Positions 30,410 to 42,379 of a stretch of 64,000 nucleotides of DNA are shown one piece after another; positions within the stretch are counted from its first letter, which is position 1, and each line of letters starts with the position of its first letter. The stretch lies in contig NC_134573.1 of the NCBI RefSeq assembly GCF_050947875.1, positions 31,270,115 to 31,334,114 on the forward strand, written 5' to 3'. The stretch is from Dermacentor variabilis (taxonomy: Eukaryota; Arthropoda; Arachnida; Ixodida; Ixodidae). A model generated the notes under the pieces. The model was not told the DNA's origin and ran no database searches. It was given only the letters and a program-made list of their open reading frames with translations. A program made the translations under genes and the position numbers.

Positions 30410-32216
30410 ATGTCTGCTAACCAGAGCGGCCGTTGTGCCCTCATTACGTTAGCAAACGTCGCTTTGCGCGAGACGAGGGCCTTGTCCCCCCTCGAGCCGA
30501 GCATACACACACGCTCGCGTACTGCCGCCCCCAGTGGGGTGAACACGACGGCGAGGCGCTATGATACCGCTCCCACTGGAGTGGACGTAGCTCAGTACGG
30601 GAACGGAGCCTTGGCGCTCCCCGAACCATGCGTGTCGGCACGGCTGCCTGCAGCTGTTCCCAGCGGAGCTAGCGGCACTCTGTTGCCACTTCGCCCCTCA
30701 TCGGCTCCCTGTGGAGCTTACGGTGGGCAGATTGGTACAGTGGTCTCAGCCATTTCCGACTTCTGCCCGTTGGCTGCGAACACTTGGAGCAGTCAGAAGG
30801 CACCGTGGTCAGCTGCGACCCTCTGTGGGGCACCCAGCCGTTCCACAAACAATTCTGCTTCTAAGGCTCCCTTTGGAGTGCATGGTGCAGCGTCCAGTGG
30901 CGCAGCATCGGAGCAGCGACCCATTTTGTCAACGCTGGTGGAACGTGGCTTAAGCGACTCCGCCACTTTCGGTAGCGACGGAACACAACGGGTCGGTCCC
31001 CCTAGGAAACACATTTGTTCGGGGGCTGGCGTGAACGGAACCCCCTTGCAATCCGCGCCGCTTATCGAGTTGGGAGCCATAGCTCCTTCGCTCGAGAGGA
31101 CCTGCAACGCTCCAACAGTTTCCTGCGAAGCTGGAGCAGACACGTCGCTGCGCAACGCTGCAGGCATGGTCCAAACCCTCTCTGAGGCGGTGAAAGCCCT
31201 TGTCGCTACGCCGAGGCTCACTCGCCCTGCGGTAAAGTTGGCCATTTCGATATACCGTGGATACGGCGGCCTGGTGAGTGCCCGAGAATTCATAGAAAAC
31301 CTGGCGCATTATCAGAGAGCAATGGGATTGGATGAACACGAGGTGCTGGGACGCGTCGTTCCCGCAGCACTGACTGATGCAACTGCCAGGTGGTATCGAC
31401 TTGTCGGCCACCGAACAGGAAACTTCGGGGAGTTTCCCGTGGCTTTCCTACACGAATTCCTACCCGCAGACTAACTCCCATGGTAGGATGCGGCGAGAGC
31501 TGGAGCGACGCACGCAGGCTCCGGATGAGTCATTACAGGAATATGTGCGAGCGATGGAAGAGTTGTTCTCTTTCGCTGAGCCCCAAGCCTCAAACGAGGA
31601 ACGCGTCGAGCGGGTAATACGGCAGGCATATCCGACTTTTTCGGCCTACCTGCGTGGCAGTCGGTTCCGTGATTTAGAGGAACTGGCCACCGAGGCGAAG
31701 CGCATACAGGGTGACAATCTCTCCACTCGCGCGTACCGCCCGCCACCACCGGTCAGCGAGGCCCTTGAGCCGCGCTGTGCGTGGGGAGGAGCCATGCTCC
31801 TTTCCCCCCGGCGCCCCGCTGAGGCTGCCTGTGCAGGAACAAGCGGGACGAACAACTGGGAGCTGAGCGAACGAGCTCTAGACCCGTTCTCCTATGAGAA
31901 GCGCGTGGCTTTGACTACGCCGTCGCTCGAAACGCGCGTAAAGGGACGTCATCCATCTTATCGCGTTGGGGAGCCTCAAAACAGAGAGCCTCGCGGCACT
32001 CCGTGGAATCAACCCGGGAGGAGAGCAGCTGATCCAGCCCGTGATCGAGATCGGGCTGGAATGCGCTGTTTCCGCTGTTCGCAGCGGGGTCACATGCAAG
32101 GGAGTGTACCGTTGACAGGCCTCCGGCGAGGCAGGGAAACGGAAACCGCGGTCGCTCGTGAGCGCACGATCGGCCGAACCCTTGTCAGCTTCCTGTACGT
32201 ACCGGGCAAGCTGTGA
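30410..32216 (+). pseudogene. gag: Gypsy-2 Gag, frameshifted
   Basis: Gag begins at ATG 30410 (MSANQSGRCALI) and is open to 31474. It shifts frame near 31465 and continues in 31475-32216. The N-terminal third is a low-complexity region with recurring short peptides of the APTGV/APSGV/APCGA type. The capsid-like part starts around RLTRPAVKLAISIYRGYGG and runs across the shift into LQEYVRAMEELFSFAEP and FRDLEELATEAKRIQG. A degenerate zinc knuckle CFRCSQRGHMQGSV has lost its last Cys. The Gag would have been about 600 residues, with an N-terminal extension larger than in Gypsy-1. Confidence 0.85.
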
Positions 32217-32790
32217 TGCTGGTGCGCACGCGCCGTTTATTCCGATCACCCTTGCTGGTCGTGAATTTGCGGCGCTACTGGACACGGGCGCTAGCGCCTC
32301 GTTGTTCGGCGATGAGGCCTTCTTCCATTTGAGCAAGCACGCAGTGCGCTTGAGAGACAGCCGAACGACTTTCAACCTTGCGAAAGGCGTGGCCCCTTCG
32401 GCAGGCGCCGCAAGGCTGACCGTCAGATGGGGGGAACGACTGAGACGCACGCGTTTCATTCACCTCCCAGGGCTCAGTGTTCCTGTGATTCTCGGACGGG
32501 ACTTTCTCCTGAACACCGGGATCGTAGTGGACATTGCTAATGGTGGCTATCGCGACGGACCTTTTTCCTCGCTTAAGCCGTTCATCAGCCCGCCGGCGCC
32601 GACCCTTGCCCGTGCAGAAGAGGCGTTCGGACCGTGCCGCGCGCAAAGTTCGGGGGCAAGCCCCTGCGCAGTGCGCTCGCCTGCTCCTAGCCCCCATTGT
32701 CATAAAGCAGCACGGCACGTTAAGGCATTACACCCGTTGGCCGCCAGTACGGTTCACTTTGGTGATGCACAGAAGGCTCGGTTGTCGTGA
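32158..32790 (+). pseudogene. Gypsy-2 aspartic protease
   Basis: Retropepsin-type protease in the pol frame, overlapping the end of gag by about 60 bases in another frame. The active-site DTG lies in LLDTGASASLFG (residues 41-52 of this frame), and the C-terminal conserved ILGRDFLL is at residues 111-118. A Pro/Arg/Ala-rich tail leads to an in-frame TGA at 32788-32790. After the TGA the same frame continues into RT (LLRQYDELFPDLPGCTDL), so the stop is a single nonsense change. The protease core itself looks intact. Confidence 0.88.
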
Positions 32791-33780
32791 CTATTACGCC
32801 AATACGATGAGCTATTCCCCGATCTACCTGGCTGTACCGATCTAGTGAGCCACAAGATCGAAACCGGTGATGCGCTTCCACTGAAGTGCAACCCTAGGCC
32901 TGTCAGTCTGGCCAAGAGGCAGGTGATTGACGGTTTGCTGGATGAGATGCTAGCGACGGACATTATCCGACGCTCTACCAGTGCCTGGGCGTCTGCAATT
33001 GTGTTGGTGCCTAAGAAAGATGGCAGACAGCGCCTTTGCGTAGACTACCGCCGTCTGAACGGAGTGACTCGAAAGGATGCCTACCCGCTCCCGACGATTA
33101 GCTCCATTGTAGGAATCCTGGGCAGTGCGAGGTACTTTACTACGCTAGACGCCTCCAAAGGTTACCTACAGGTCCGGATGGATGATTGTGACCGGTGCAA
33201 GACCGCGTTCACGTGCCACAGAGGGTTGTTCGAGTTTACTCGTATGCCCTTTGGCCTCTGTAATGGTCCGGCGACCTTTCAAAGGCTGATGGACCGCGTT
33301 CTCGGGGAAGCCAAGTGGTCACACCGCTTATGCTACCTCGACGACATCGTGATTTATTCACGAACCTTCGAAGAGCGCTTGAGCCATGTTGCCGATGTGC
33401 TCGAGAGGGTGTGGGCTGCCGGGATGACTTTGAATCCGGCGAAAGCCCAAATCGCGCAAACTCGAGTTCAATTACTCGGGTTTACGCTGGGCAGCGGCTC
33501 CATTGAGCCGGACGGGGAGAAACTTCGAGCCATACTCGATTTCCCCGTGCCAAAGGACGTACGCGGCCTGCGCCGCTTTTTGGGAATGACCAACTACTAC
33601 AGGTCTTTCATTCCATCCTGTGTTCGAGTGCAGGCACCCTTGACCAAGGTCTTGGGAAAGTCTATCGAGTGGCATTGGGTACCTGAGCAGCAAGAGGCGT
33701 TTCGCCGTGTCTTGTGCCATTGCGGAGACAGCGCAGCTCTGGCTCCCCGACCTGACCAGAGAGTTGGTTGTCCAGACTGA
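32791..33780 (+). pseudogene. pol: Gypsy-2 reverse transcriptase
   Basis: Open RT frame following the TGA. All main blocks are visible: SAWASAIVLVPKKDG, LCVDYRRLNGVTRKDAYPLP, TTLDASKGYLQV, RMPFGLCNGPATFQRLMD and LCYLDDIVIYS with the catalytic YLDD, then the thumb (LNPAKAQIAQTRVQLLGF) and RRFLGMTNYYRSFIP. Ty3/Gypsy type, DNA synthesis from element RNA. The frame ends at 33780 because of a one-base shift around 33715; the RNase H continues in another frame. The domain is complete in sequence, so this is the best preserved RT in the window. Confidence 0.92.
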
Positions 33781-34423
33781 CGCGAGCGATTTGGGATTAG
33801 CAGCCGTCCTCCTACAGGTATGTGATGGCCTGTTGCAGCCGCTGGCCTTTGCCAGCCGCTCCATAACACCCTCGGAGAGCAATTATTCCGTGACCGAGAA
33901 TGAATGCCTCGCCATCGTGTCTGCACTACGTAAGTTCGGTGTCTATCTTGACGGGACGAAATTTGTTGTGCAAACAGACCCCAGTGCGCTAAGCTGGCTG
34001 ATGCGGCTCCGTGAGCCTGCGGGCCCGCTCGCGCGCTGGGCCGTTCTGATACAGCATTATGACTTGTCAGCACAATATCGAAAGGGGAGCACCAACGTGG
34101 TAGCTGACGCGCTATCTCGTGCTCCATTGTCCACCGGGAGCCTTCCTCTAGGTGCGACAGCCGATGGCGGCGCCTTTGCGCCATCAAGTATCAGGGGCGA
34201 AACGGTGGCCGAGCCGCCGAGCGGTGAGATGGGTGAGCCCGCAAACGGGCAAATCCGGGCCGCCATCAAGGCAAGCAGCGCGCCGCAAAGCAGGCGAGAG
34301 GGGGAGCTTCTTGAAAGCGAACCCACGACGCCGACGCGGGCGGTACGGATGGCTGCAGTCCTGAGTGGGGACGAGACAAGACCTCCTTGTGTGGGTACTG
34401 TAATCGCATTCAGGCGGAAATAG
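33707..34423 (+). pseudogene. Gypsy-2 RNase H and spacer
   Basis: RNase H degrades the RNA strand during reverse transcription. Visible: LVVQTDASDLGLAAVLLQ (Asp), NYSVTENECLAIVSAL (Glu), FVVQTDPSALSWL (Asp) and STNVVADALSRAP. The frame starts after the shift at the RT border. The C-terminal spacer is Ala/Gly/Glu rich and ends with a stop at 34421-34423. Further pol sequence (LRDHDGLVLKYIATDDESVD) reappears at 34550-34645 in another frame just before a foreign insertion. Confidence 0.88.
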
Positions 34424-34646
34424 CTACTGACGGCCCAGCAAAATGAGCCGTTTTGTAGCAATTTGAGCGACGGTTTCCGGGAGACAGAGCGCCGAGACGC
34501 TGCTTGTGGAGGCGGAGCCAGCGTGTGACGTTGTGGCCTCTGGGGATTCATATTTGCGGGATCATGATGGGCTCGTGCTGAAGTACATAGCCACTGATGA
34601 TGAGTCTGTAGACGTCTTTAAGGTGGTTATCCCCAAGAGTGTGCCG

Positions 34647-34975
34647 TTTTATTTTTTGCTGTTTCCTTCATTATGTAGCGCTTTTTACTTGCAGTTTTTT
34701 CATGTTTGTACGTTTCCTTTAACATTGGTCGATCACGCAGTTAACAAACTTTTTATTTCTACGGTTACTTATTCTCACTGTTATCGGCAAGTTATTGCTG
34801 CATTACTATTACTATTTGTTTGTGGTTTTTATGTTGTCATGCGAAAAGTGTTTCTGTTTCTTCTATTTTGTTCTGCGGCGAGCTGGGAACTAGTCAAGCT
34901 GATTTCTCAGCTTTTTCTCCCGCACTCCCTCACTTCATGAGTGAAATAAAGATTATTATTTTTATTATTATTCTG
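34647..34975 (+). mobile_element. Short retroposon insertion inside Gypsy-2 pol (tentative)
   Basis: About 330 bases of T-rich sequence separate the pre-integrase spacer (ending VVIPKS) from the integrase zinc finger (starting ALLRLSHDEP). It ends with GTGAAATAAAGATTATTA and an (ATT)n run, the usual form of a LINE or retroposon 3' end. No clear target duplication was found, so the left boundary is approximate. Its small ORF (hydrophobic) is not a recognisable protein. Confidence 0.55.
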
Positions 34976-34979
34976 TAAG

Positions 34980-36144
34980 GCGCACTGTTGCGATTGTCTC
35001 ACGACGAACCCTTGGCCGGTTATTTGAGTGGCTCCAAAGTTTTTACAAAACTGAGCCAAACTGTGACCTGGCCGGGCATGAGGCGGGATATACTCCGCTA
35101 TTGCCGCTCCTGTCATGTCTGTCAAATGGTGAAATCGCGAGGAGGCAAGCCACCTGGACTGATGAAACCAATTGACAGTGTGCGTCCGTGGCAGATAGAC
35201 ACCTGGATCTAATGGGGCCTTTCCCCAGGAGTAACCAGGGGCATAGCGACTTGCTGGTAGTTGCTGATAATTTTTAGAAATGGGTTGAACTGTTTCATCT
35301 TCGGAAGGTGACAGCATGGGCGATGCTAGGAAAGATCCTAGAAGTGTTCAATCGGTTCGGCTATCCGGAAAGGCTGATCACGGACAATGCGTCCTATTTT
35401 ACAGCTCGGGTGTTTGGTGCGACATGCCGTTCCTTTGTAATTGATCACCGCACTACTTCGCCCTACCATCCCCAGTCGAATCTGACAGAGCGAATGAACA
35501 GAACGCTAAAACCCATGCTCTGTGCCTTTGCCGAGCGCCAGAAAGATGGGGCGAACCATTTGAACAACCTCGCGTTCGCCATCCGAACCTTTGAAAATCG
35601 TTCAACTGGCTTCTGTCCTGCCTTCCTTAATTTTGGGAGGGAGCTGGCGAATCCTATGACCAGGGTAATTCGCCGCCAGCACGAGGATGAGAAGGCGCAG
35701 GCAGACCGCTCTGCTTACGCATCGAAACTTCGGGACCGTCTTTGTCAGGCTCTCAGCAGAGCAAGGCGGAGCTTGACGAAGGCCAGAGCCCAGCAAAAGG
35801 CTCAGTATGGTCGCAAGCACCGGCACATTTCATTTAAGGTAAGTGATCTGGTCCTGAAGCTGAACCACGCGCTTAGCGATGCTAGTAAGGGTTTTTCAGC
35901 TTCGCTGGCACCTAAGTGGCTTGGTCCGTACAGAGTACAGAGAGTTTGCTCTCCGCTCGTGTACTTATTTAAAGGTCCCCCTTCGGGGAAACTTAGTGAT
36001 GTCCATGTCGCAGACCTGAAAGCCAATGTCTCTCGGGCTGGCGATTTCACGCCCGAGCCCGTTCGCGCAAGGCGACAACGACAGCGCACATCCGTTGTGG
36101 CCAACCACAAACGGTATAGTCTGAGGAAGCAATCACCTGTGTGA
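34980..36144 (+). pseudogene. Gypsy-2 integrase
   Basis: DDE integrase that inserts the DNA copy. The zinc-binding part shows LSHDEPLAGYLSG (second His replaced by Tyr) and CRSCHVCQ. A frameshift near 35210 follows at IDTWI; the core continues in another frame with DLMGPFPRSN, a TAG near 35274, then from 35308 an open frame with LITDNASYFTA and SPYHPQSNLTERMNRTLK holding the second Asp and the Glu. The C-terminal GPY/F-like module is KWLGPYRVQRVCSPLVYLF. The protein ends basic at 36142-36144. No chromodomain is visible. Confidence 0.9.
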
Positions 36145-37020
36145 TATCGCGCCGCATGGCGGACCCTCTCGGCCACCGAAGAAGGCCCTCAGGCAACGCG
36201 CAGCCTATGTAGGCAAACTTCTTTCTCGACAGGCGTTCCCCGAAAAGAAGTCTTTCCGTAGTCCATGCTAAGTAATTTTGCTCTGAGTGTATGTTCCTTT
36301 CATTGTGTGTATGCGATTGCGTGTTACTCCTACGAAAATACTCTTTATTGTTGTGCATGTAAGTGTTGTAACTTTCCAATAAGCATGTTTGCGTCCTTGT
36401 TTTGCCTTGCTGTAGATAGTGACGAACCGCAGTTTTCCGTGTAGTTAACTGGCCGCCACTGATGTGTCGCGGGTTTTCTTAGCTGGCCCATTCGGGGCTG
36501 GAGCCACTGCGGGAACGCGGCGGGGAGTCGCGGTTTTGTTTTTTATGGGCTTTTTTTGGGGGGGGGGGGAGGCCAGTTTGCACCGTCGGCTACTGCTTTC
36601 CACTCAAGGGGGAAGCTGCGGCCGCCTGGCTATTGCTTCCGGATGTGCGCATGCGAGAGGACCGTCGCGATGGTGTGGCAGGGTTGTGGTGTGCTTGCGT
36701 GGCTAGTTGAGGGCGGCAGCGGGGAGTGACAGCCGAAAGGGCGTGCAAGACGTTTGTTGTGTTGTTCTTCTGTCGGGCTCTGCAACGCGGCCGCTTTGTG
36801 TGCGCGCGTCTGGCGGCGTTTCTGTGAACGTGTTGCGTGGGGGTCGTGTGTGCGTGTGTGAGTGCGCCTGTGCCCGGGGCGAGTGTGCGTGCGCGCTTCG
36901 TTGGACGCCCTAGATCGGCGGTAGGATCCCCAACTTTGTGCCTCTATCGCACCTCCCCGGGGAATGGCGAGCGAAACCCAATGCGGCCCGCGTCGCGAGA
37001 CCCACCTCGCTTCCCCCGGC
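36145..37020 (+). other. Gypsy-2 3' noncoding region
   Basis: No protein-like frame. A G-rich purine run (GGGGGGGGGGGAGG) lies near 36558. It may be a polypurine tract of the element now separated from its LTR or of a nested element, or simply a G-run. Confidence 0.5.
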
Positions 37021-38399
<1,379 letters not shown>

Positions 38400-38701
38400 T
38401 TATTACGGTTTCCCCCTCTCCTGTGTTTCTTTTTTCGTTTGTTTATTTGCGCGTGTGTGTTTTTCGTTTGGTATATGCCGTGACTTATAATATTAAACTG
38501 ATGTAACTATAGAATGGTTTCCGTTCGTGTTTGCTTTGTATCTATCAGTGATTATATTTTTTCGTGGTTATCCTAACATAGACATGCATGGCACTATTTA
38601 CGAGTAATGATAGAAATTTCTTTGGGCTGAGCTGAGGCTTGCGCGCGCGCCGCTAGTCTGACCACGTCAGGGCGGTAGGAGGGCGATTTAGGAGGTGATA
38701 G

Positions 38702-39555
38702 TGTGGGGACTGCGTAGCCCATTTTGTTGCAGCGCCATAGCGCAGCACGTTTTGGGCATAGGAGCCGCAGCACGCCGAAGTCGCTTTCGAACTTCGCGCG
38801 CGTGGTCCACCGCTTTCCCTCTCTCTCGTTCCTCCGAGGGCGCCGAACGGCAGCGGGACCGTAAAACACTTGCTGCTGTCCGCCCCCGAACGCTCCAGGG
38901 GCTCACCCGATTGGTCTGTTTAGGTGGGAACCCGCGTTCGCTCTCCTGGCGACTCAAGCCGACCGAGGAGAGGAAACGCAGGGAGAAGCTCTCGGACAGC
39001 GAAACGGTGCGTACTGACTTCCGGTTCTCCAGGTCATCCCTTTGGTTGGCCGGTCTTGCCGAAGGTCCTCGACCCGAGGCGGTTGCGTACCTGTTCGCTG
39101 CTCCTGTTCTGAAGGCTAGGCCAAGGAGACGCGGCTTACTTGACGTGCGCGGTCGTACTGCGCCGAGTCGCCCTCGGAGGCTACTCCGAGCTGAAAGAAC
39201 GTTGCCCTGGTAGCACGGTCGTTGGGAGCCACCCACCCGTATAGCGGCTTCTTACCGCGTTTTTGAGTGTCACCCTTGACTTGCGGGAGCTTCGGCTCAC
39301 GGGCCCCGCGCCGATACGGGTGTAACAGCTATCCTTAACGCCAAGGTGGTCGTATATTAAACGCCTTCCTTGTACTCTGGGCCTTCTCCTTGCGGCGCTC
39401 TGTTTCGCTCCCAGAGGAGACCGAACGAGCGTCTGCTTCGGGCACATGCTACACACGCGGCTGAGCTGATCGTCCCCGTGAGGGGCTCGGATCCTCGGAC
39501 CCGTGCGGTGGTCTAGGTGACTCCGGGCGGAGCACCGCTATAGGAGGAGACCACG
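38702..39555 (+). repeat. 3' LTR of Gypsy-2
   Basis: Colinear with 28870-29735, starting TGTGGGGACTGCGTAGCCC and ending GGAGACCACG. Small indels and substitutions separate the two LTRs. The preceding bases (AGGAGGGCGATTTAGGAGGTGATAG) are purine rich and may be the polypurine tract. Confidence 0.92.
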
Positions 39556-39560
39556 GTATT

Positions 39561-39792
39561 TATCAAGCTTAATTTCAAGCAGCAAGATTCTGTGCAAAAC
39601 TGCGACTATGTACCATTCGCATGCTGAGAGGCCGCTGCTTGTATACAGCTTCACATAGAAAATAGGGTTTCGGCCGCTTACTACCGAGCAGAAGACGCGA
39701 TTGCTACTATTAAGGGGGATGCTGAGGGCATCTGCTATACCGTCTACGCTGATTCTATCTGCTATAGCTCGCCAAGCCTGGTCACGTTTCAT
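39561..39792 (-). pseudogene. MADF/Myb-like DNA-binding fragment (tentative)
   Basis: The minus strand from ATG 39792 reads MKRDQAWRAIADRISVDG, like the KRDxAWxxIA core of MADF or Myb/SANT-like domains found in transcription factors and in PIF/Harbinger-type transposon proteins. The continuation (IADALSIPLNSSNRVFCSVV) does not follow a MADF pattern, so an intron may begin near GGTATAG or the copy is broken. Gypsy-2 inserted just downstream of it. Confidence 0.35.
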
Positions 39793-40234
39793 GTTTTCTT
39801 GTAATTGCAGTCACGTACGTCCCACAAGACGCGACACTTCTCCACTTAAGTTATTAGGGCCTCGTTGAAGGTTCCTTTGTCCATTTTAGGTGAACACGAT
39901 GCGCGAACCAACACGGTACGCGAACGAAATCACGGTAGCGCGTGCTTTGACGCACGCGCCAGTTCTGGCGAGAAAAAAAAATTACCGACGATTACGTTAC
40001 TTCCTAATGCGAAATTTGAGCGCAGCAAATAAGCTGTTTCACCTTTTGGATAGATTGAGGCAAAGAAATCGAGCAACACATGTATGCGCTATCACAGAAT
40101 TTTTTTTTATATTTCACACGTATTCCTTTAACAAAGACTCCACTAACAGTTCTTGACAGTCATGAAGGAAGCTTTGTGGTCGGAGAAATAGACTGATATA
40201 TGTTCGACTTGGTACACCAATGCTTGATTCTCAA

Positions 40235-40560
40235 AGACGAGATCTATACAAGTGCCTCGCGAGGTTGTCACAGCCGTGGGGGAAGCAGAGGCTAAGCGCC
40301 GCCGCCGAGAAGACCCTGCCGTTCGCGCCGCCGAAGCGGAGGCTCATTGCCGCCGTCGAGAGCAACCAGCAGTAAGCGAGGCTGAAGCAGAAGCTCATCG
40401 CCGCCGCCGAGAAGACCCTGCAGTTCGCGCCGCCGAAGCGGAGGCTCATCGCCGCCGTCGAGAGCAACCAGCAGTAAGCGGAAGCGGAGGGGGGCGGCGT
40501 GTACACCCAGCGGCAAACGATGGGGGCAGAAGCGCGCGCAGCAAGCGGACAACACGATAA
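40235..40560 (+). other. Basic tandem peptide-repeat ORF (STPR-like)
   Basis: An in-frame tandem repeat of about 66 bp, roughly four units, encoding peptides of the form AEAEAHRRRREDPAVRA / AEAEAHRRRREQPAVSE. This resembles basic 22-23-residue STPR-type repeats that occur in arthropod DNA-binding proteins and at the start of many arthropod Helitron polyproteins. The frame has no convincing ATG at its head and ends 40 bases later at 40558-40560. It may be related to the basic region at 27700-28000. A GACGACAACGCC minirepeat lies downstream at about 40748-40790. Confidence 0.5.
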
Positions 40561-41081
40561 AGGGAGGAGGGAAGAGATAGCAGCGACTGACTGATGCCTT
40601 TGACTGATACTCTTTCTGCATGGCGGCGACGGTGTTCTATGCAGTCACGTTATCTTGACTCTCTAGCGGCGTCAGCGGCATCCAGCGGTATCAGTCGGTC
40701 GCTGCTAGCGCTGGGGGGATGAAAGGGGGGCGGAGCTGGTTACGAGGCCGACGACAACGCCGACGACAACGCCGACGACGACGCGAAACCCAGGAACGGA
40801 CGCCAAAGAGCTGCGCTCTAAAAATTGCGCCAGGGAAGTTCCGTCGAGATGTGTAGCGTTCCTGTATAGACAAGAACGGCACCGAGAGCGGCGCTGCTGC
40901 GCCGGCGTTGAGAGCGCCGCATGCGAAGCAAAATTCTATTAGCGGGTGGTACCCCTCTCCCATCTCTCGTTCGCGCCGCCTTGATTTCCTCCTGCACTGC
41001 GCGTGTTTGGGCACGTTTCGTGCCACGCGCGGTGTGTGCCTACGTGTGTGCGCGTGGACATTTCCTTCGAAAGGCGGTGTA

Positions 41082-42371
41082 CAGTCTGTTTCACATTTAG
41101 GGGAAAACTCGAAGCGCATTGCATCGCGATGCGGCGAGCGCTTGAGTCAGGCAGCGGCAGCAGCTCGCGCAGGTGCTCGAGGGGCGGGATCTTGAACGGC
41201 GCCGTCTGCTACGGCGGCGCGCGCTGGCCGCATTGTCGGGAAACGTTCTACTGTCAGGTGCAGGGCGCCGATCACATCGTTACTGCGTGAAATGAGCCGG
41301 TATTCTTTGCTAAGCGTTGCGCGACGCCCACTGATACGCCTCGAATGTAAGTTCATCGCTGCAGGGCAGTCATAGACGACGTACTGATTCCATATATTCT
41401 TGACGGCCCGTTTCTGGAAGGCGACTATATATTCTAACGCGATAGGACGCCGATCCACACAGCTCGTGCTGTGCAAGAACTGCTAGAAGAGCGCGCAGTC
41501 ACTCTCTTGGAGCGGCCGCCTCAATCCCCGGGCGCCAACATCATTTAATATGTCTGGGGCTCGTTGAAAGTATCGCTGGCGCAACATCCCCTCTATCAGT
41601 CGCCCGAGGATAGGCTTCGATCCACCATCGTCAGTGACTGAGACGTGCTGCGAATGAACACATCCCTGATCAAATCATTCTGCACTTCACTGCCTTCCAG
41701 GATGAGCGCTGTCATCGCTGCCGCTGGGGACATGACGAGATACTAACTGAAGTTCCGAGCGTGACGTGTCCAATTCCCCACCGGCGGGCAGGGTCTGTCT
41801 GGTGTAGCGAATGGTTGTCGAGAAAAATCACTTCCAGCTCATTGTCTGAACCTAAAACTTTCATTTAATCGTATCCGTTTGTTTCATCGTGTTCGACTCC
41901 CATTGTTGAGTGCCGTTTTCCTTTCGAGCCAAACAAAGACTGAGCACGTTGCGCGCACATCTTGGTGCGTTTTGTCGCTGCTCATTACGGTAGCACACAC
42001 ACAGTGAAGAAATATACGTGCACACGCTCAGTACTCCGGCCTTTCGAAAGAACAAAGGAACCATGCTGTCAAAAGAAGTTTGTGGAACTCCATTATCGCC
42101 AATGAAGGATCAGAGTTTGGCGACGCACAACGTTTAGTAAAGAATATCAGCTCAGTTCTCGCAGTACCGATGAAATCGGTGCACTGCCCCTGACAGTACC
42201 ACGCTTCCCGAAAATGCGGCCAGCGCGCGCCGCCGTAGCAGACGACGCAGATCACGACACCGCCCCTCAAGCGTGTGCGCCTGCTCGAGCTGCTGCCGCC
42301 GCACGACTCCATTGCTTGCCGCATCGCGATGCAATACGTTCTGAGTTTTCCCCTTAGTGTGAAACAAACTG
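41082..42371 (+). mobile_element. Tc1/mariner-like element with long inverted ends, decayed
   Basis: Terminal sequences CAGTCTGTTTCACATTTAGG (41082 on) and CAGTTTGTTTCACACTAAGG (minus strand from 42371) are inverted copies. The inverted similarity extends inward for about 230-250 bp on each side. A TA precedes the left end (41080-41081). Between the arms is a decayed Tc1-type transposase on the + strand. Total length 1290 bp fits a Tc1/mariner unit, though the inverted repeats are long. Confidence 0.75.
41360..41746 (+). pseudogene. Tc1/mariner-like transposase, C-terminal half
   Basis: In one frame with stops: VLIPYILDGPFLEGDYIF, then a stop, RDRTPIHTARAVQELLEERA, ERPPQSPGANII, a stop, YVWGSLKVSLAQHPLYQSP, then SVIAAAG-like end AVIAAAGDMTRY before TAA at 41744-41746. 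The order FxxDRxPxHTAxxVQ ... WPxQSPxxN ... VWGxLK is that of Tc1-type DDE transposases: second Asp, then the SPDLN-like loop and the VWG motif. The catalytic third acidic residue region is degenerate. The N-terminal half with the DNA-binding domain is not recognisable upstream, where an inverted arm lies instead. Confidence 0.75.
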
Positions 42372-42379
42372 CACACGCT

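Noticed and set aside
34506..34940. Hydrophobic ORF before Gypsy-2 integrase as a membrane protein
   Set aside because: Its first part is the pol spacer and the rest is the T-rich inserted retroposon.
38688..39236. Long ORFs on both strands in 28868-29400 and 38688-39240
   Set aside because: They lie within the Gypsy-2 LTRs and are a result of GC-rich sequence; LTRs are not coding here.
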